64,000 nucleotides of DNA from Pseudomonas peradeniyensis (GTDB lineage Bacteria; Pseudomonadota; Gammaproteobacteria; Pseudomonadales; Pseudomonadaceae), in contig NZ_JABWRJ020000004.1 of NCBI RefSeq assembly GCF_014268935.2, positions 1-64,000 of the forward strand, written 5' to 3'. Of this stretch, positions 7,928-17,659 are shown in pieces. The notes beneath the pieces are model-generated. The model did not search any database and was not told where the DNA came from. It worked only from the letters and a program-made list of their open reading frames with translations. The number at the start of each line of letters is the position of its first letter. Within the stretch, counting starts at the first letter, position 1. Made by a program: the position numbers and the translations under genes.

Positions 7928-8815
7928 CTATTGAACGACGCCGCGCTCGACGCCAGCTACCTGCCCGAACCGCCCGGCCTGGAAATCATCGAACGACTCG
8001 GCGATTTCCGCCTGGCTGTTCATCACGAACGGCCCGTAGCCAACGATGGGCTCGTCGATCGGCTCGCCGCTGAGCAGCAGCACGCTGACCTCTTCCAGCG
8101 CCTCGAGGCGCACATCGCTGCCATCGCGCTCCAGCAGCACCAGGCTGGCCGGGCCAACCTCGCGCTCGTCGTTGACCCGCAGGTTGCCGCGCAGCACCAC
8201 CAGCGCGGCATTACGCCCGGCGGCCAAGGGCAGTTGCAGTGTGGCGCCGGCCTTCAGCCGCAGATCCCAGACATCCATCTCGGTGAAGGTGCGCGCCGGC
8301 CCCTGATGATCCAGGTAGCGTCCGGCGATCACCCGCAAACTACCCGCCTCGCCTGCCAGCGTCACCACGGGAATGTCGTTGGCCAGCAGCGTCTGGTAGC
8401 CCGCTGCGGCACGCTTGTCCTTGGCCGGCAGGTTGACCCACAGTTGCACCATCTCCAGGGTGCCGCCACTACGGGCAAAGGCCGGGGAATGGAACTCCTC
8501 GTGGATGATGCCGCCTGCGGCGGTCATCCATTGCACGTCGCCCGGGCCGATCAGGCCGCCGGCGCCGGTGGAGTCACGGTGCTCCAGTTCGCCCTGGTAG
8601 ACGATGGTCACCGTCTCGAAACCGCGATGCGGATGCTGGCCGACGCCACGACGGGCCGTGGTCGGGGCGAAATCGTGGGGGCCGGCGTAGTCCAGCAGCA
8701 GGAACGGGCTGATGTGCCGGGCCAGGTGATCGTAGGTGAACAGGCTGCGCACCGGGAAGCCGTCGCCCACCCAATGGGCGTGGGGGCTGCGGTGGATGCC
8801 CTGGATCTTTTTCAT
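7928..8815 (-). CDS. pirin family protein
   Basis: A 295-residue bicupin of the pirin family. Known members are metal-containing proteins, some with quercetinase activity and some acting as cofactors that tune metabolic enzymes. The N-terminal cupin metal site is complete: H61 and H63 in Q-H-P-H-R-G-F-E, and H105 with E107 in G-G-I-I-H-E-E-F-H. The start is supported by AGGAGG seven bases upstream. The gene stands alone between two REP hairpins, with a short inverted repeat (8893-8908) upstream that could be an operator. Which biochemical role applies here cannot be read from the sequence. Confidence 0.88.
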   Translation of the reverse strand: MKKIQGIHRSPHAHWVGDGFPVRSLFTYDHLARHISPFLLLDYAGPHDFAPTTARRGVGQHPHRGFETVTIVYQGELEHRDSTGAGGLIGPGDVQWMTAAGGIIHEEFHSPAFARSGGTLEMVQLWVNLPAKDKRAAAGYQTLLANDIPVVTLAGEAGSLRVIAGRYLDHQGPARTFTEMDVWDLRLKAGATLQLPLAAGRNAALVVLRGNLRVNDEREVGPASLVLLERDGSDVRLEALEEVSVLLLSGEPIDEPIVGYGPFVMNSQAEIAESFDDFQAGRFGQVAGVERGVVQ

Positions 8816-8892
8816 GAGAAGCCTCCTGTTTGATAGGTATCACCTTACAGATGAGACTAATGATCCGGTAGACAGCTAAAATGGCATGGTTC

Positions 8893-8908
8893 GTTCCAAA
8901 ATTGGAAC
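8893..8908 (-). promoter_or_regulatory. candidate operator upstream of pirin
   Basis: GTTCCAA and TTGGAAC form 7-bp inverted arms around AA, about 78 bases before the pirin start. The position suits a dimeric repressor or activator site. The regulator is not identified. Confidence 0.35.
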
Positions 8909-8918
8909 AATCAAATGC

Positions 8919-8988
8919 ATCGCGGGGCAAGCCCGCTCCCACAAGGCCAATGTACGTTGGCCTTGTGGGAGCGGGCTTGCCCCGCGAT
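8919..8988. repeat. perfect REP hairpin before pgm's stop
   Basis: A 32-bp perfect inverted repeat, arms 8919-8950 and 8957-8988, with a 6-base loop. It separates the pirin promoter region from the end of pgm, which is transcribed towards it, so it may end pgm transcription. Confidence 0.88.
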
Positions 8989-9004
8989 TGGCTTCAACGG
9001 ACGA

Positions 9005-10642
<1,638 letters not shown>

Positions 10643-10721
10643 GCGGAACCTCGAAATCAACAGAAGTAGGTGTTGGAACGCGCAGTGTACTGGGAGTTTC
10701 AGCGCCAGGCGATGACTGCGT

Positions 10722-12977
10722 TCAGCCCAGTTGCCACCAGCTGGGGAACATCTGCCGCACCCGGGGCTCGGCGAAGCGCTCATCGATCAGCATCAGCACG
10801 CCACGGTCCTGGTCGCCGCGGATTACCCGGCCAGCGGCCTGGATCACCTTGCGCACGCCCGGGTACAGGTACGCGTAGTCGAAACCGGCGCCGAACTGGC
10901 GGCCCAGGCGCTGCTTGAACTGCTCGTTGACCGGGTTGACCTGGGGTAGCCCGAGGGTGGCGACGAAGGCGCCGATCAGACGCGTGCCCGGCAGGTCCAC
11001 ACCCTCGCCGAAGGCACCGCCGAGCACGGCGAAGCCCACCCCCTGCCCGTGCTCCACGAAACGCGCCAGGAAGGCCTCGCGCCCGGCCTCGTCCATGCCC
11101 GGCGCCTGGCACCAGATGGGCAGTGCCGGATAGCGCTCGGCCAGCAGCCGCGCCACCTGTTCCAGGTATTCGAAGCTGCTGAAGAAGGCCAGGTAGTTGC
11201 CCGGCTGGCCGGCAAACTGGGCAGCGATCAGCTCGACGATCGGCGCCAGCGACGCCTGACGCTGCTGGTAGCGAGTGGACACCTCGCTGACGATGCGCAC
11301 CTGCAGCTGCTCGGCCCGGAACGGCGCGGCGACCTCCAGCCAGGCCGTGTCGGCGGGCATGCCCAGCAAGTCGCTGTAGAAGTGCCGCGGATTCAGCGTG
11401 GCGGAAAACAGCGTGACGCTGCGCGCCGCACTCATGCGCGGCCCCAGCAGCCGCGCCGGCACCACATTGCGCAGGCACAGCGTGGCCAGGCGCCGCCCCC
11501 GTGGACCGTTGCGCGGGCTGATATCGAACAGGAAGTGCTCGTCGAACAGCTCGGCGATGCGGCTGAACTGCAGGGCCTGGAGGAAGAACTCCAGCACCTT
11601 GGGCTCGACCTCGGCGGGCGCCTGGTTCATGCGTTCCTGGATCAGCCCGATGCATTGCTGCAGGGCTCGCAGGAAGGCGTCCGGCAGCTCTTCGCTGGCC
11701 TGGTACGGCGCCACCTGTGCCTTGTACAGCGCGTTCCACTGCCGGTTGAGCCGATCGAGGGCACTGCCGAGTCCGGCCGGCTTGCTCTGGCGCAGTGCCA
11801 GCAACTGGCCCTGGTCAAGGCTGGCGCTGTACATCTGCCGCCCCCGTTCGACCAGGTTGTGCGCCTCGTCCACCAGTACCGCCGTGCGCCACTGGTTGGC
11901 CTGGGCCAGGCCGAACAGCAAGGCATGGGCGTCGAAGTAGTAATTGTAGTCAGCCACCAGCAGGTCGACCCAGCGCGCCATCTCCTGGCCCAGGTAGTAG
12001 GGGCAGACCTGGTGCGCCTGGGCCACCTGGCGCAGGCTGGCGCGGTCGAGCAGCGGCACCTGCGCGGCGGCTTCGCGGGCGGCCGGCAGGCGGTCGTAGA
12101 AGCCCCGCGCCAAGGGACAGGACTCGCCATGGCAGGCGTTCTCGGGGTGCTCGCAGGCCTTGTCGCGGGCGATCAGCTCTAGGCTGCGCAGGGCTGGTTG
12201 CGGCGACGCCCGGGTGATCTGGCGCAGTGCATCGAGGGCCAGGGCCCGGCCTGGGGTCTTGGCCGTAAGGAAGTAGAGCTTGTCCAGCTGCTGCGGCACC
12301 ACGGCCTTGAGCAGCGGGAACAGCGTACCGAGAGTCTTGCCGATGCCGGTGCTGGCCTGGGCCATCAGGCAGCGACCAGTGCTCACGGCCTTGTACAGCG
12401 TCTCGGCCAGTTGGCGCTGGCCCTGCCTGAATTCGGGATAGGGGAATGTCAGCGCGCCAAGATCCCGGTCCCGCTCGCTCAGCCGCCGCTCCTGCGCCTG
12501 TGCCCAGGCCAGGAAGCGCTCACACTGGGCCTCGAAGAAGCGCTTCAGCTCATCGGCTTGGTAACGCTCGCTGATCACTGTCTGGCCGTCACTGTCGACA
12601 TCGAGATAAACCAGCACCACTTCGATCGCCGACAGCTGCCGTGCCTGGCACAGCAACCAGGCATAGACCTTGGCCTGGGCCCAGTGCAGTTGGCGGTGGT
12701 TATCAGGCTGCCTGGCCAGATCACCACGGTGGGTCTTGATCTCCTCCAGGCGATTGCCCGCCGGGTCGTAGCCATCGGCGCGACCGCGGACCCGCAGCCC
12801 CTGGTACTCACCCTCCAGCGCCACCTCCGCTTCATAGCCGGCGGCGCGCCGCGCCACCACCCGGCGGTGCCCGGCAATACCTTCCTGGGCGGTGGGCGAC
12901 GGGGTGAAGCGCAGGTCGAGGTCGCCAACCTTGGCACTGAACTCGCACAGGGCGCGCACGGCCACGGTGTAGCTCAT
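10722..12977 (-). CDS. DinG/XPD-like DNA helicase with N-terminal nuclease-like domain
   Basis: Superfamily 2 helicase of 751 residues. The N-terminal 150 residues carry a PD-(D/E)xK-like arrangement (D68 in R-G-R-A-D-G, then E-E-I-K at 78-81), as in Cas4/RecB-type nucleases. The helicase core follows, with Walker A A-S-T-G-I-G-K-T and the Walker B D-E-A-H box. Between them, four cysteines (C-E-H, A-C-H, S-C-P and V-C-P-Y-Y) are spaced as in iron-sulphur helicases of the XPD/DinG group. Its start overlaps the stop of the FAN1-like gene by four bases, so the two are co-translated. It is probably a repair helicase for branched or damaged DNA; the exact substrate is inferred. Confidence 0.87.
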   Translation of the reverse strand: MSYTVAVRALCEFSAKVGDLDLRFTPSPTAQEGIAGHRRVVARRAAGYEAEVALEGEYQGLRVRGRADGYDPAGNRLEEIKTHRGDLARQPDNHRQLHWAQAKVYAWLLCQARQLSAIEVVLVYLDVDSDGQTVISERYQADELKRFFEAQCERFLAWAQAQERRLSERDRDLGALTFPYPEFRQGQRQLAETLYKAVSTGRCLMAQASTGIGKTLGTLFPLLKAVVPQQLDKLYFLTAKTPGRALALDALRQITRASPQPALRSLELIARDKACEHPENACHGESCPLARGFYDRLPAAREAAAQVPLLDRASLRQVAQAHQVCPYYLGQEMARWVDLLVADYNYYFDAHALLFGLAQANQWRTAVLVDEAHNLVERGRQMYSASLDQGQLLALRQSKPAGLGSALDRLNRQWNALYKAQVAPYQASEELPDAFLRALQQCIGLIQERMNQAPAEVEPKVLEFFLQALQFSRIAELFDEHFLFDISPRNGPRGRRLATLCLRNVVPARLLGPRMSAARSVTLFSATLNPRHFYSDLLGMPADTAWLEVAAPFRAEQLQVRIVSEVSTRYQQRQASLAPIVELIAAQFAGQPGNYLAFFSSFEYLEQVARLLAERYPALPIWCQAPGMDEAGREAFLARFVEHGQGVGFAVLGGAFGEGVDLPGTRLIGAFVATLGLPQVNPVNEQFKQRLGRQFGAGFDYAYLYPGVRKVIQAAGRVIRGDQDRGVLMLIDERFAEPRVRQMFPSWWQLG

Positions 12978-14656
12978 GCCGGCACCTCCCTCCAGCGCAC
13001 ATGGCAGACCGCGACCGGCAGCCCGTGGGCATGGCAGAACTCGAGCCAGCGCAGTTGGTTGTCCTGTAGCCGGTCGCCCGGCCCCTTGACCTCGATCATG
13101 CGGTAGCCGCCCTGCCCCGGCCAGAACTGGATCAGGTCGGGCATACCGGCGCGGTTGGCGCGGATATCCTGCAGCAGGCGCAGGAAGCAGGCCTTCAGGT
13201 GCGCGGGCGGCAGGTACTCGAGTGCCTGTTCGAGCAACGGCTCGTCGAGCATCTGCCAGAACACGAAAGGCGACTGCAGGCCTTGCTTGGCCTGGAAGCA
13301 GTCGCGGATGGCCTGGCGATGGCTGCCATCGTCCAGGCGCTCGAGGCAGGCGTCAAACAGTGCCGCGCGACGCGGCTGGAAGTCGCCGTCGTGCAGGTCC
13401 TGCGGCCCGCTCTGGAACGGGTGGAAGAACGCCCCCGGCACCGGGGCGAAGATCGCCTCCCAGCACAGCAGGCCGAACAGGCTGTTGAACAGGGTGTTCT
13501 CGACGTAGTGAACGCTGCCGCCTTCCTGCTCCAAGTGCTGGCGCACCGCCTCTTCCACCCCCAGCGCTGCCATTTCGGCCGGCAGTTCCAGTTCGATAAG
13601 TGTCACCGCCTCGCTGCGCCGGCGCGGCTGTGCCGGACCGCCAAGCTTGCGCGCCAGGCGTGGCAGCAGGCGTTCCAGGGCCTGGCGTTCCAGGGCGTTG
13701 GCAGGCGCCTGGGCCATGTGCTGGGCCAGGGCATGCGCCTCTGGCCATTGCTCGCTGCGCTCGTGGACCCGGACCTGGCGAATACGCGCCTCGGGGTGCG
13801 CGCAGCCAGCATAGATCCGCAGTGCCAGGTCCCAGTCCCCCAAGCGCTCGCACTGTTGGCCGAGGCTGAACAGCAGGCGCGCCCGGCGCCTGGCCAGCCA
13901 GGGGTTGCTGTCGTCAAGGCCGTCCAGCGCCGCGAGTAGATCGGCGGGCGCGACGCCTTGTTCAAGGCGCTCGGCGCACTGGTGCAGGGCCATGGCCAAG
14001 TCGACCTCGGCGCGCTGGCGCAAAGCCCGCGAGTCGTCGCTGAACGCCACCTGTTCGTAGCGAAACACCCCGAGGTCGGCAAGCACGAAGTCCGACCAGC
14101 TCTGGTACAGGTTGCCGAAGAACAGCAGGCGCAAGCGGTCGCACAACGGCTGCTGGCACCAGTGCAGGATCCGCAGCGGGAAACCGGGGCACCACTGGGC
14201 CAGCGGGCCAGGCGGCAAACCCAGGGCCTGCAACTGCTCCAGCAGCTCGGCCTTGCCGGCGCGCGGCCGGGTAAGTCGCCCGGCGAAGCACGTCGCCAGC
14301 TCGTCCTTGCGCAGCAACGCCCCCAGCTGCTCGATGGTCAACGGCGCATCATCGGCCACCCAACCCAATGCCAGCAGTGGCGCCAGGGCCGCCTCGGTGT
14401 CACCAATCTCGGCATAGTCGAGCTTGTCACTGCGAAACAGCTCGCCCTTGCGCATGACCATGCGCACCAGCAGGGCCTGACTGGGCACCGGCAGTTCGCT
14501 GAAGGTCTGGATGAAACCGTGCTCGTCGCGGTCAAGCAGGTCGGCATAGCGCTGCACGACCCAGCTCAGGACCTGGCGGAAGTTGTGCAGGTAGTACAGG
14601 GGATCATCGACGGAATGGGCGATCACGGTGCAAGTCGGGTGTTGAGGATCAAGCAC
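12974..14656 (-). CDS. FAN1-type VRR-NUC nuclease
   Basis: Structure-specific nuclease of 560 residues. The C-terminal VRR-NUC domain (about 440-550) carries the catalytic pattern M-P-D-L-I-Q followed by E-V-K-G-P-G-D-R-L-Q-D-N-Q. Bacterial FAN1 homologues cut 5' flaps and unhook interstrand crosslinks. The N-terminal part shows the helical character of the family's DNA-binding region. It is the first gene of a two-gene unit with the helicase, overlapping it by ATGA. Joint action in crosslink or replication repair is a sound inference from this coupling. Confidence 0.87.
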   Translation of the reverse strand: MLDPQHPTCTVIAHSVDDPLYYLHNFRQVLSWVVQRYADLLDRDEHGFIQTFSELPVPSQALLVRMVMRKGELFRSDKLDYAEIGDTEAALAPLLALGWVADDAPLTIEQLGALLRKDELATCFAGRLTRPRAGKAELLEQLQALGLPPGPLAQWCPGFPLRILHWCQQPLCDRLRLLFFGNLYQSWSDFVLADLGVFRYEQVAFSDDSRALRQRAEVDLAMALHQCAERLEQGVAPADLLAALDGLDDSNPWLARRRARLLFSLGQQCERLGDWDLALRIYAGCAHPEARIRQVRVHERSEQWPEAHALAQHMAQAPANALERQALERLLPRLARKLGGPAQPRRRSEAVTLIELELPAEMAALGVEEAVRQHLEQEGGSVHYVENTLFNSLFGLLCWEAIFAPVPGAFFHPFQSGPQDLHDGDFQPRRAALFDACLERLDDGSHRQAIRDCFQAKQGLQSPFVFWQMLDEPLLEQALEYLPPAHLKACFLRLLQDIRANRAGMPDLIQFWPGQGGYRMIEVKGPGDRLQDNQLRWLEFCHAHGLPVAVCHVRWREVPA

Positions 14657-14742
14657 TGGTTATACATACAGACCACATGCCTGGGCAAGCGCGCTGGATC
14701 GACGGTCACACGATCATTATGAACGTTGCCCAGGCAGCAGGC

Positions 14743-16140
14743 CTAATCGACGGCGCGCAACGGCGTATAGCCGCCCGGGCTGGCCGGCAAAGGCCGCAGC
14801 CACAGGTCGCGCCGGCCCAGCAGCTGGAACAGGCGCCGGGCCTGGTGGCTGAGCGTGCCGGCATACAGCCCCCGCAACTGCGCGAGCTGCAGGCCGCTGG
14901 TTTCAACCAGCCACTGGCTGACCGGTTCCGGGCAGGGGCGCCCCTGCAAGGCGCGGTGCAGGTACGGCAGCGCGACGCGCATGCCCGGATGGCACCGCAG
15001 CACGAAGGTCTCGAGGTTGTGCCCTTGCGCCTCGAACGGGGTGAACAGCTGGCAGACCAGTTGTGCCTCGCTCACGCCATAGGCACCGGCCAGGCGCGTC
15101 TGCGCCTCACTGCGCAGGGCCCGCCCCTGCGGCCAGGCGGTCGACGGCTGGCGCAAGCGCTGGAAGAATGCCTGGGTGCCTTCGCGGTAGCTGCGCTGGT
15201 CGAGGTACTGCGCCTTGAGCCCATGCAGGTGGGCCAGCGGCAAGGGATCGAACAGCCCTGACGGCCCCTGGGCCTGACTGCCCTTGACGTCCTGCCGGCC
15301 GAGCATGCGGTCCAGCGCTCCACCGTCGTCCGGGTAGCGCAACAGGTCCTCGGCCATCACCAGCCGCGGCTCGCCGCCGGGCTGGCGCAGCACGGGCGAA
15401 GTCGGCGGTTGCCAGGGATCGGCCAGCACCGCGCCCAACTGCTCCAGACCCGCCGCCAGCACATTGTGAGGCGTCAGGGCGTGGGCCACCTCCACGGTAT
15501 GGCGCAGGCAACGCCGCCCCCAAGCCAGCAGGCGGTGGCGCTGTGAAAACGGCACGGCGCTTATCAGGATTTGCTCGCCGGCCTCCCCCGCCAGCGCCTG
15601 GCCCAGGCTGTTGGCCAGCGCCAGGTAGCTCCTGGCACCGAGCATCGCGTCCGGCTGCCCACCGACCAGATGGCCGAATAGCAACCAGGCGTTGCCCGCA
15701 TCGGCCAGTTGCTCGGCCGAGCAGGCCTGGCGGGCGCCGAACGGGCCAAGTTGCCCGCCGTCAGCACGCAGCAGCTCCACCCGCGGATCGTCGTGCAGGA
15801 ACAGCGCGCTGAAGCAGCGGTCGTGAAGGGCCAGGGCGGTATCGTCGAGGGTCGGCAGACGGGCAGTCAGCACCCGCAGGCGGCAGGTGGCGCCATGGCG
15901 CAGGGCGATGCTCAACTGCGCGGCGCGCAGGCAGGCCAGCAGATGTGCGCTGCGCTGGTCGACGCCGTGCAGCACCAGCACCCGGACGTTGCCGACGTAT
16001 TCCTGGCCGCCGGCGATGACCAGCAATCGCTGGACCAGCAGCTGCACCGAGGCGCGCTGGGCCTGAGTCATGTGCTCCAGCAGGCGCTGCAGGACTTGCT
16101 GGTAGACATAGTGCATGGCTTGGTCGTGGGTCTCGGTCAT
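14743..16140 (-). CDS. unrecognised 465-residue protein
   Basis: I do not recognise this family. The protein is soluble, rich in Leu, Ala, Arg and Gln, and has no signal peptide or membrane span. The N-terminal 80 residues look helical, with a hydrophobic strand V-R-V-L-V-L-H-G near residue 52. The middle (about 180-260) is Leu/Ala-rich. The C-terminal 150 residues contain conserved-looking aromatic and Arg segments (F-F-Q-R-L-R, F-V-L-R-C-H-P-G-M). It is on the same strand as the nuclease-helicase pair and ends 86 bases before it, so it could be upstream in the same transcript. Codon use matches the neighbours, so it is a real chromosomal gene. Confidence 0.75.
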   Translation of the reverse strand: MTETHDQAMHYVYQQVLQRLLEHMTQAQRASVQLLVQRLLVIAGGQEYVGNVRVLVLHGVDQRSAHLLACLRAAQLSIALRHGATCRLRVLTARLPTLDDTALALHDRCFSALFLHDDPRVELLRADGGQLGPFGARQACSAEQLADAGNAWLLFGHLVGGQPDAMLGARSYLALANSLGQALAGEAGEQILISAVPFSQRHRLLAWGRRCLRHTVEVAHALTPHNVLAAGLEQLGAVLADPWQPPTSPVLRQPGGEPRLVMAEDLLRYPDDGGALDRMLGRQDVKGSQAQGPSGLFDPLPLAHLHGLKAQYLDQRSYREGTQAFFQRLRQPSTAWPQGRALRSEAQTRLAGAYGVSEAQLVCQLFTPFEAQGHNLETFVLRCHPGMRVALPYLHRALQGRPCPEPVSQWLVETSGLQLAQLRGLYAGTLSHQARRLFQLLGRRDLWLRPLPASPGGYTPLRAVD

Positions 16141-16276
16141 GCTATCGCTCCATCTCCCTGACGGCTTCGAATTGAAGTCCGATTCTGGCAGATGAATAGC
16201 AAACCGAGCTTGAAGGAAACTTCCTAAAGCCTAGTAGGACATTTAGCTAAATTTGGCTAGTGTCTCAGCCCTGCCC

Positions 16277-16383
16277 CTTGTGGGAGCGGCCTTGTGTTGC
16301 GAAAGGGCCGCGTAGCGGCCCCAAGATTTCAGCACTGAACAAAGATCGCCGGGGCCGCTATGCGGCCCTTTCGCGACACAAGG
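16277..16383. repeat. REP-like inverted repeat, right arm split by the IS
   Basis: The left arm (about 16277-16322) reads GTGGGAGCGGCCTTGTG and onwards to GGCCGCGTAGCGGCCCC. Its partner begins at about 16351, reaches 16383, and resumes after the insertion sequence at 17633-17645 (CCGCTCCTACAGG). Joining the pieces restores a nearly complete second arm, so the insertion sequence landed inside a pre-existing repeat. Confidence 0.82.
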
Positions 16384-16419
16384 TGAACTGGTCAAGTAAT
16401 TTTGGACACCGGTTAAGGT

Positions 16420-17270
16420 TCATGCCGCTGCCTTGAGTTTTTCCTCCATGGCTACTGGCGTTTCATAGCCGTTGTAGCTGTGGAGGCGCTTGAGGTTGTA
16501 GCGCATCAGATAAGCCTGGATATCCACTCGTGCCTGCGCTTCGGTCTCGTAACCCTCTGCCGGCACCCATTCTGATTTCAATGCTCCGAAGAATCGCTCC
16601 ATGGCAGCGTTATCCCAGCATTGGCCTCGATGGCTCATGCTCTGGTTCAAGTTGTACTCATCGAGCGCGGCTCTGAATTTATGGCTGGTATACTGACAGC
16701 CCTGGTCTGAATGAAACATTACGCCCGCCGGCCTACCCCGCGATTCAGCTGCCATGCGCAGGGCGTTACAAGCTGTTGGCATCTGCAATCATCGAGAATG
16801 CCCAACCCACTACGCGACGGGCATAGAGGTCAATCACGGCGGCTAGGTACAGCCAGCGCCTGCCAACCTGGATATAGGTCACATCACCACACCAAACCTC
16901 ATTGATCGCCGAAACCTTGAAATTGCGCTTCAGCTGATTCTCGGCGATCAACGCTTCTGCCCCTGATGACCGATAGCGGTGCGGCCTGCGCTGCTTGCAC
17001 TTCAGGCCAGCTTCGCGCATTAGCGCACGCACCTTGTATCGTCCTATTTCATGGCCTTCATGCCGCAATTCCTGCGCCAGGGTTCGCGAGCCAGAAGCAC
17101 TTCGCGATGCGTTGAAGTGCTTGATTACCAGCAGGCGTAGCGCATCTCTGGCCGGTTTTTCACGTCCTGCCGTTTGCGCCACGCATAGAAACCGCTGCGC
17201 TTAACCCCAAGCACGCGGCAGCAGTCGACAACAGGGTATTGCTCACTCAGCTCGTTGATCAGCGAGAACG
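16420..17270 (-). pseudogene. IS3-family transposase OrfB, two frameshifts
   Basis: The DDE integrase-type transposase is readable in three pieces. The first (from about 17270 down to 17170) encodes the E-L-S-E-Q-Y-P-V-V to R-K-R-Q segment. The second (about 17182-16766, a different frame) encodes the HTH_21 region and the first catalytic aspartate in W-C-G-D-V-T-Y-I. The third (16788-16420, back in the first frame) holds F-H-S-D-Q-G-C-Q-Y and the glutamate-bearing N-A-A-M-E-R-F-F end. A one-base loss near 17170 and a one-base gain near 16772 account for the breaks. The product should be inactive unless the shifts are sequence errors. Confidence 0.85.
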
Positions 17271-17617
17271 ATCTTTGAGTCCCGAAGCAGGAGAGCACTG
17301 GCCTTTTTTAGGATTTCGATATCCCGATCCTTTTGCCGAACCAGCGCTTCGAGTTCTTCAATTCGTTGCTGCTCGGGTGTGATCGCTTTGGCTCCAGCCG
17401 GAACCTTGCCGGCTCTCTCTTCACGTACCTGGTCAACCCAGCGGCGAAGCGCGGTAGGGCCCAGCCCAAGGGCGGCACAGACCTCAGGAACTGACTGCCC
17501 ACCGTCCAGCACCATTTCGGCAGCTTGGACTTTGTATTCTCTTGAATAAGATTTACGCACTGATTTTGCCTCCAATTGGGCGCCATCATAGCGCCCGATG
17601 AAGGTGTCCAAAATCAT
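17243..17617 (-). CDS. IS3-family OrfA (transposase HTH subunit)
   Basis: A 124-residue OrfA with an N-terminal helix-turn-helix (Y-S-R-E-Y-K-V-Q-A-A to L-R-R-W-V-D) and a coiled-coil zipper at the end (R-I-E-E-L-E-A-L-V-R-Q-K-D-R-D-I-E-I-L-K-K-A). In this family OrfA binds the ends and is normally fused to OrfB by frameshifting. The reading frame is intact. The following OrfB frame is not in the usual minus-one relation, probably because of the damage described for OrfB. Confidence 0.88.
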   Translation of the reverse strand: MILDTFIGRYDGAQLEAKSVRKSYSREYKVQAAEMVLDGGQSVPEVCAALGLGPTALRRWVDQVREERAGKVPAGAKAITPEQQRIEELEALVRQKDRDIEILKKASALLLRDSKIVLADQRAE

Positions 17618-17659
17618 TAGGCCAGTTCAAGGCCGCTCCTACAGGGATCGCACGAGGCA

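Larger units (their letters stand above)
16384..17629 (-). mobile_element. IS3-family insertion sequence
   Basis: The element is 1246 bp. Its terminal inverted repeats match at 23 of 27 positions; both begin TGAACTGG and end in TTTTGGACACC. It is flanked by the 3-bp direct repeat AGG (16381-16383 and 17630-17632), the size expected for this family. It encodes an OrfA with a helix-turn-helix and leucine-zipper-like end, and a DDE transposase OrfB broken by two frameshifts. It lies between the unrecognised 465-residue gene and the dehydrogenase without cutting either. Confidence 0.92.

Noticed and set aside
16420..17617. Programmed minus-one frameshift joining OrfA and OrfB of the IS
   Set aside because: OrfB is not in the minus-one frame relative to OrfA, and OrfB itself changes frame twice, so damage is the simpler explanation.
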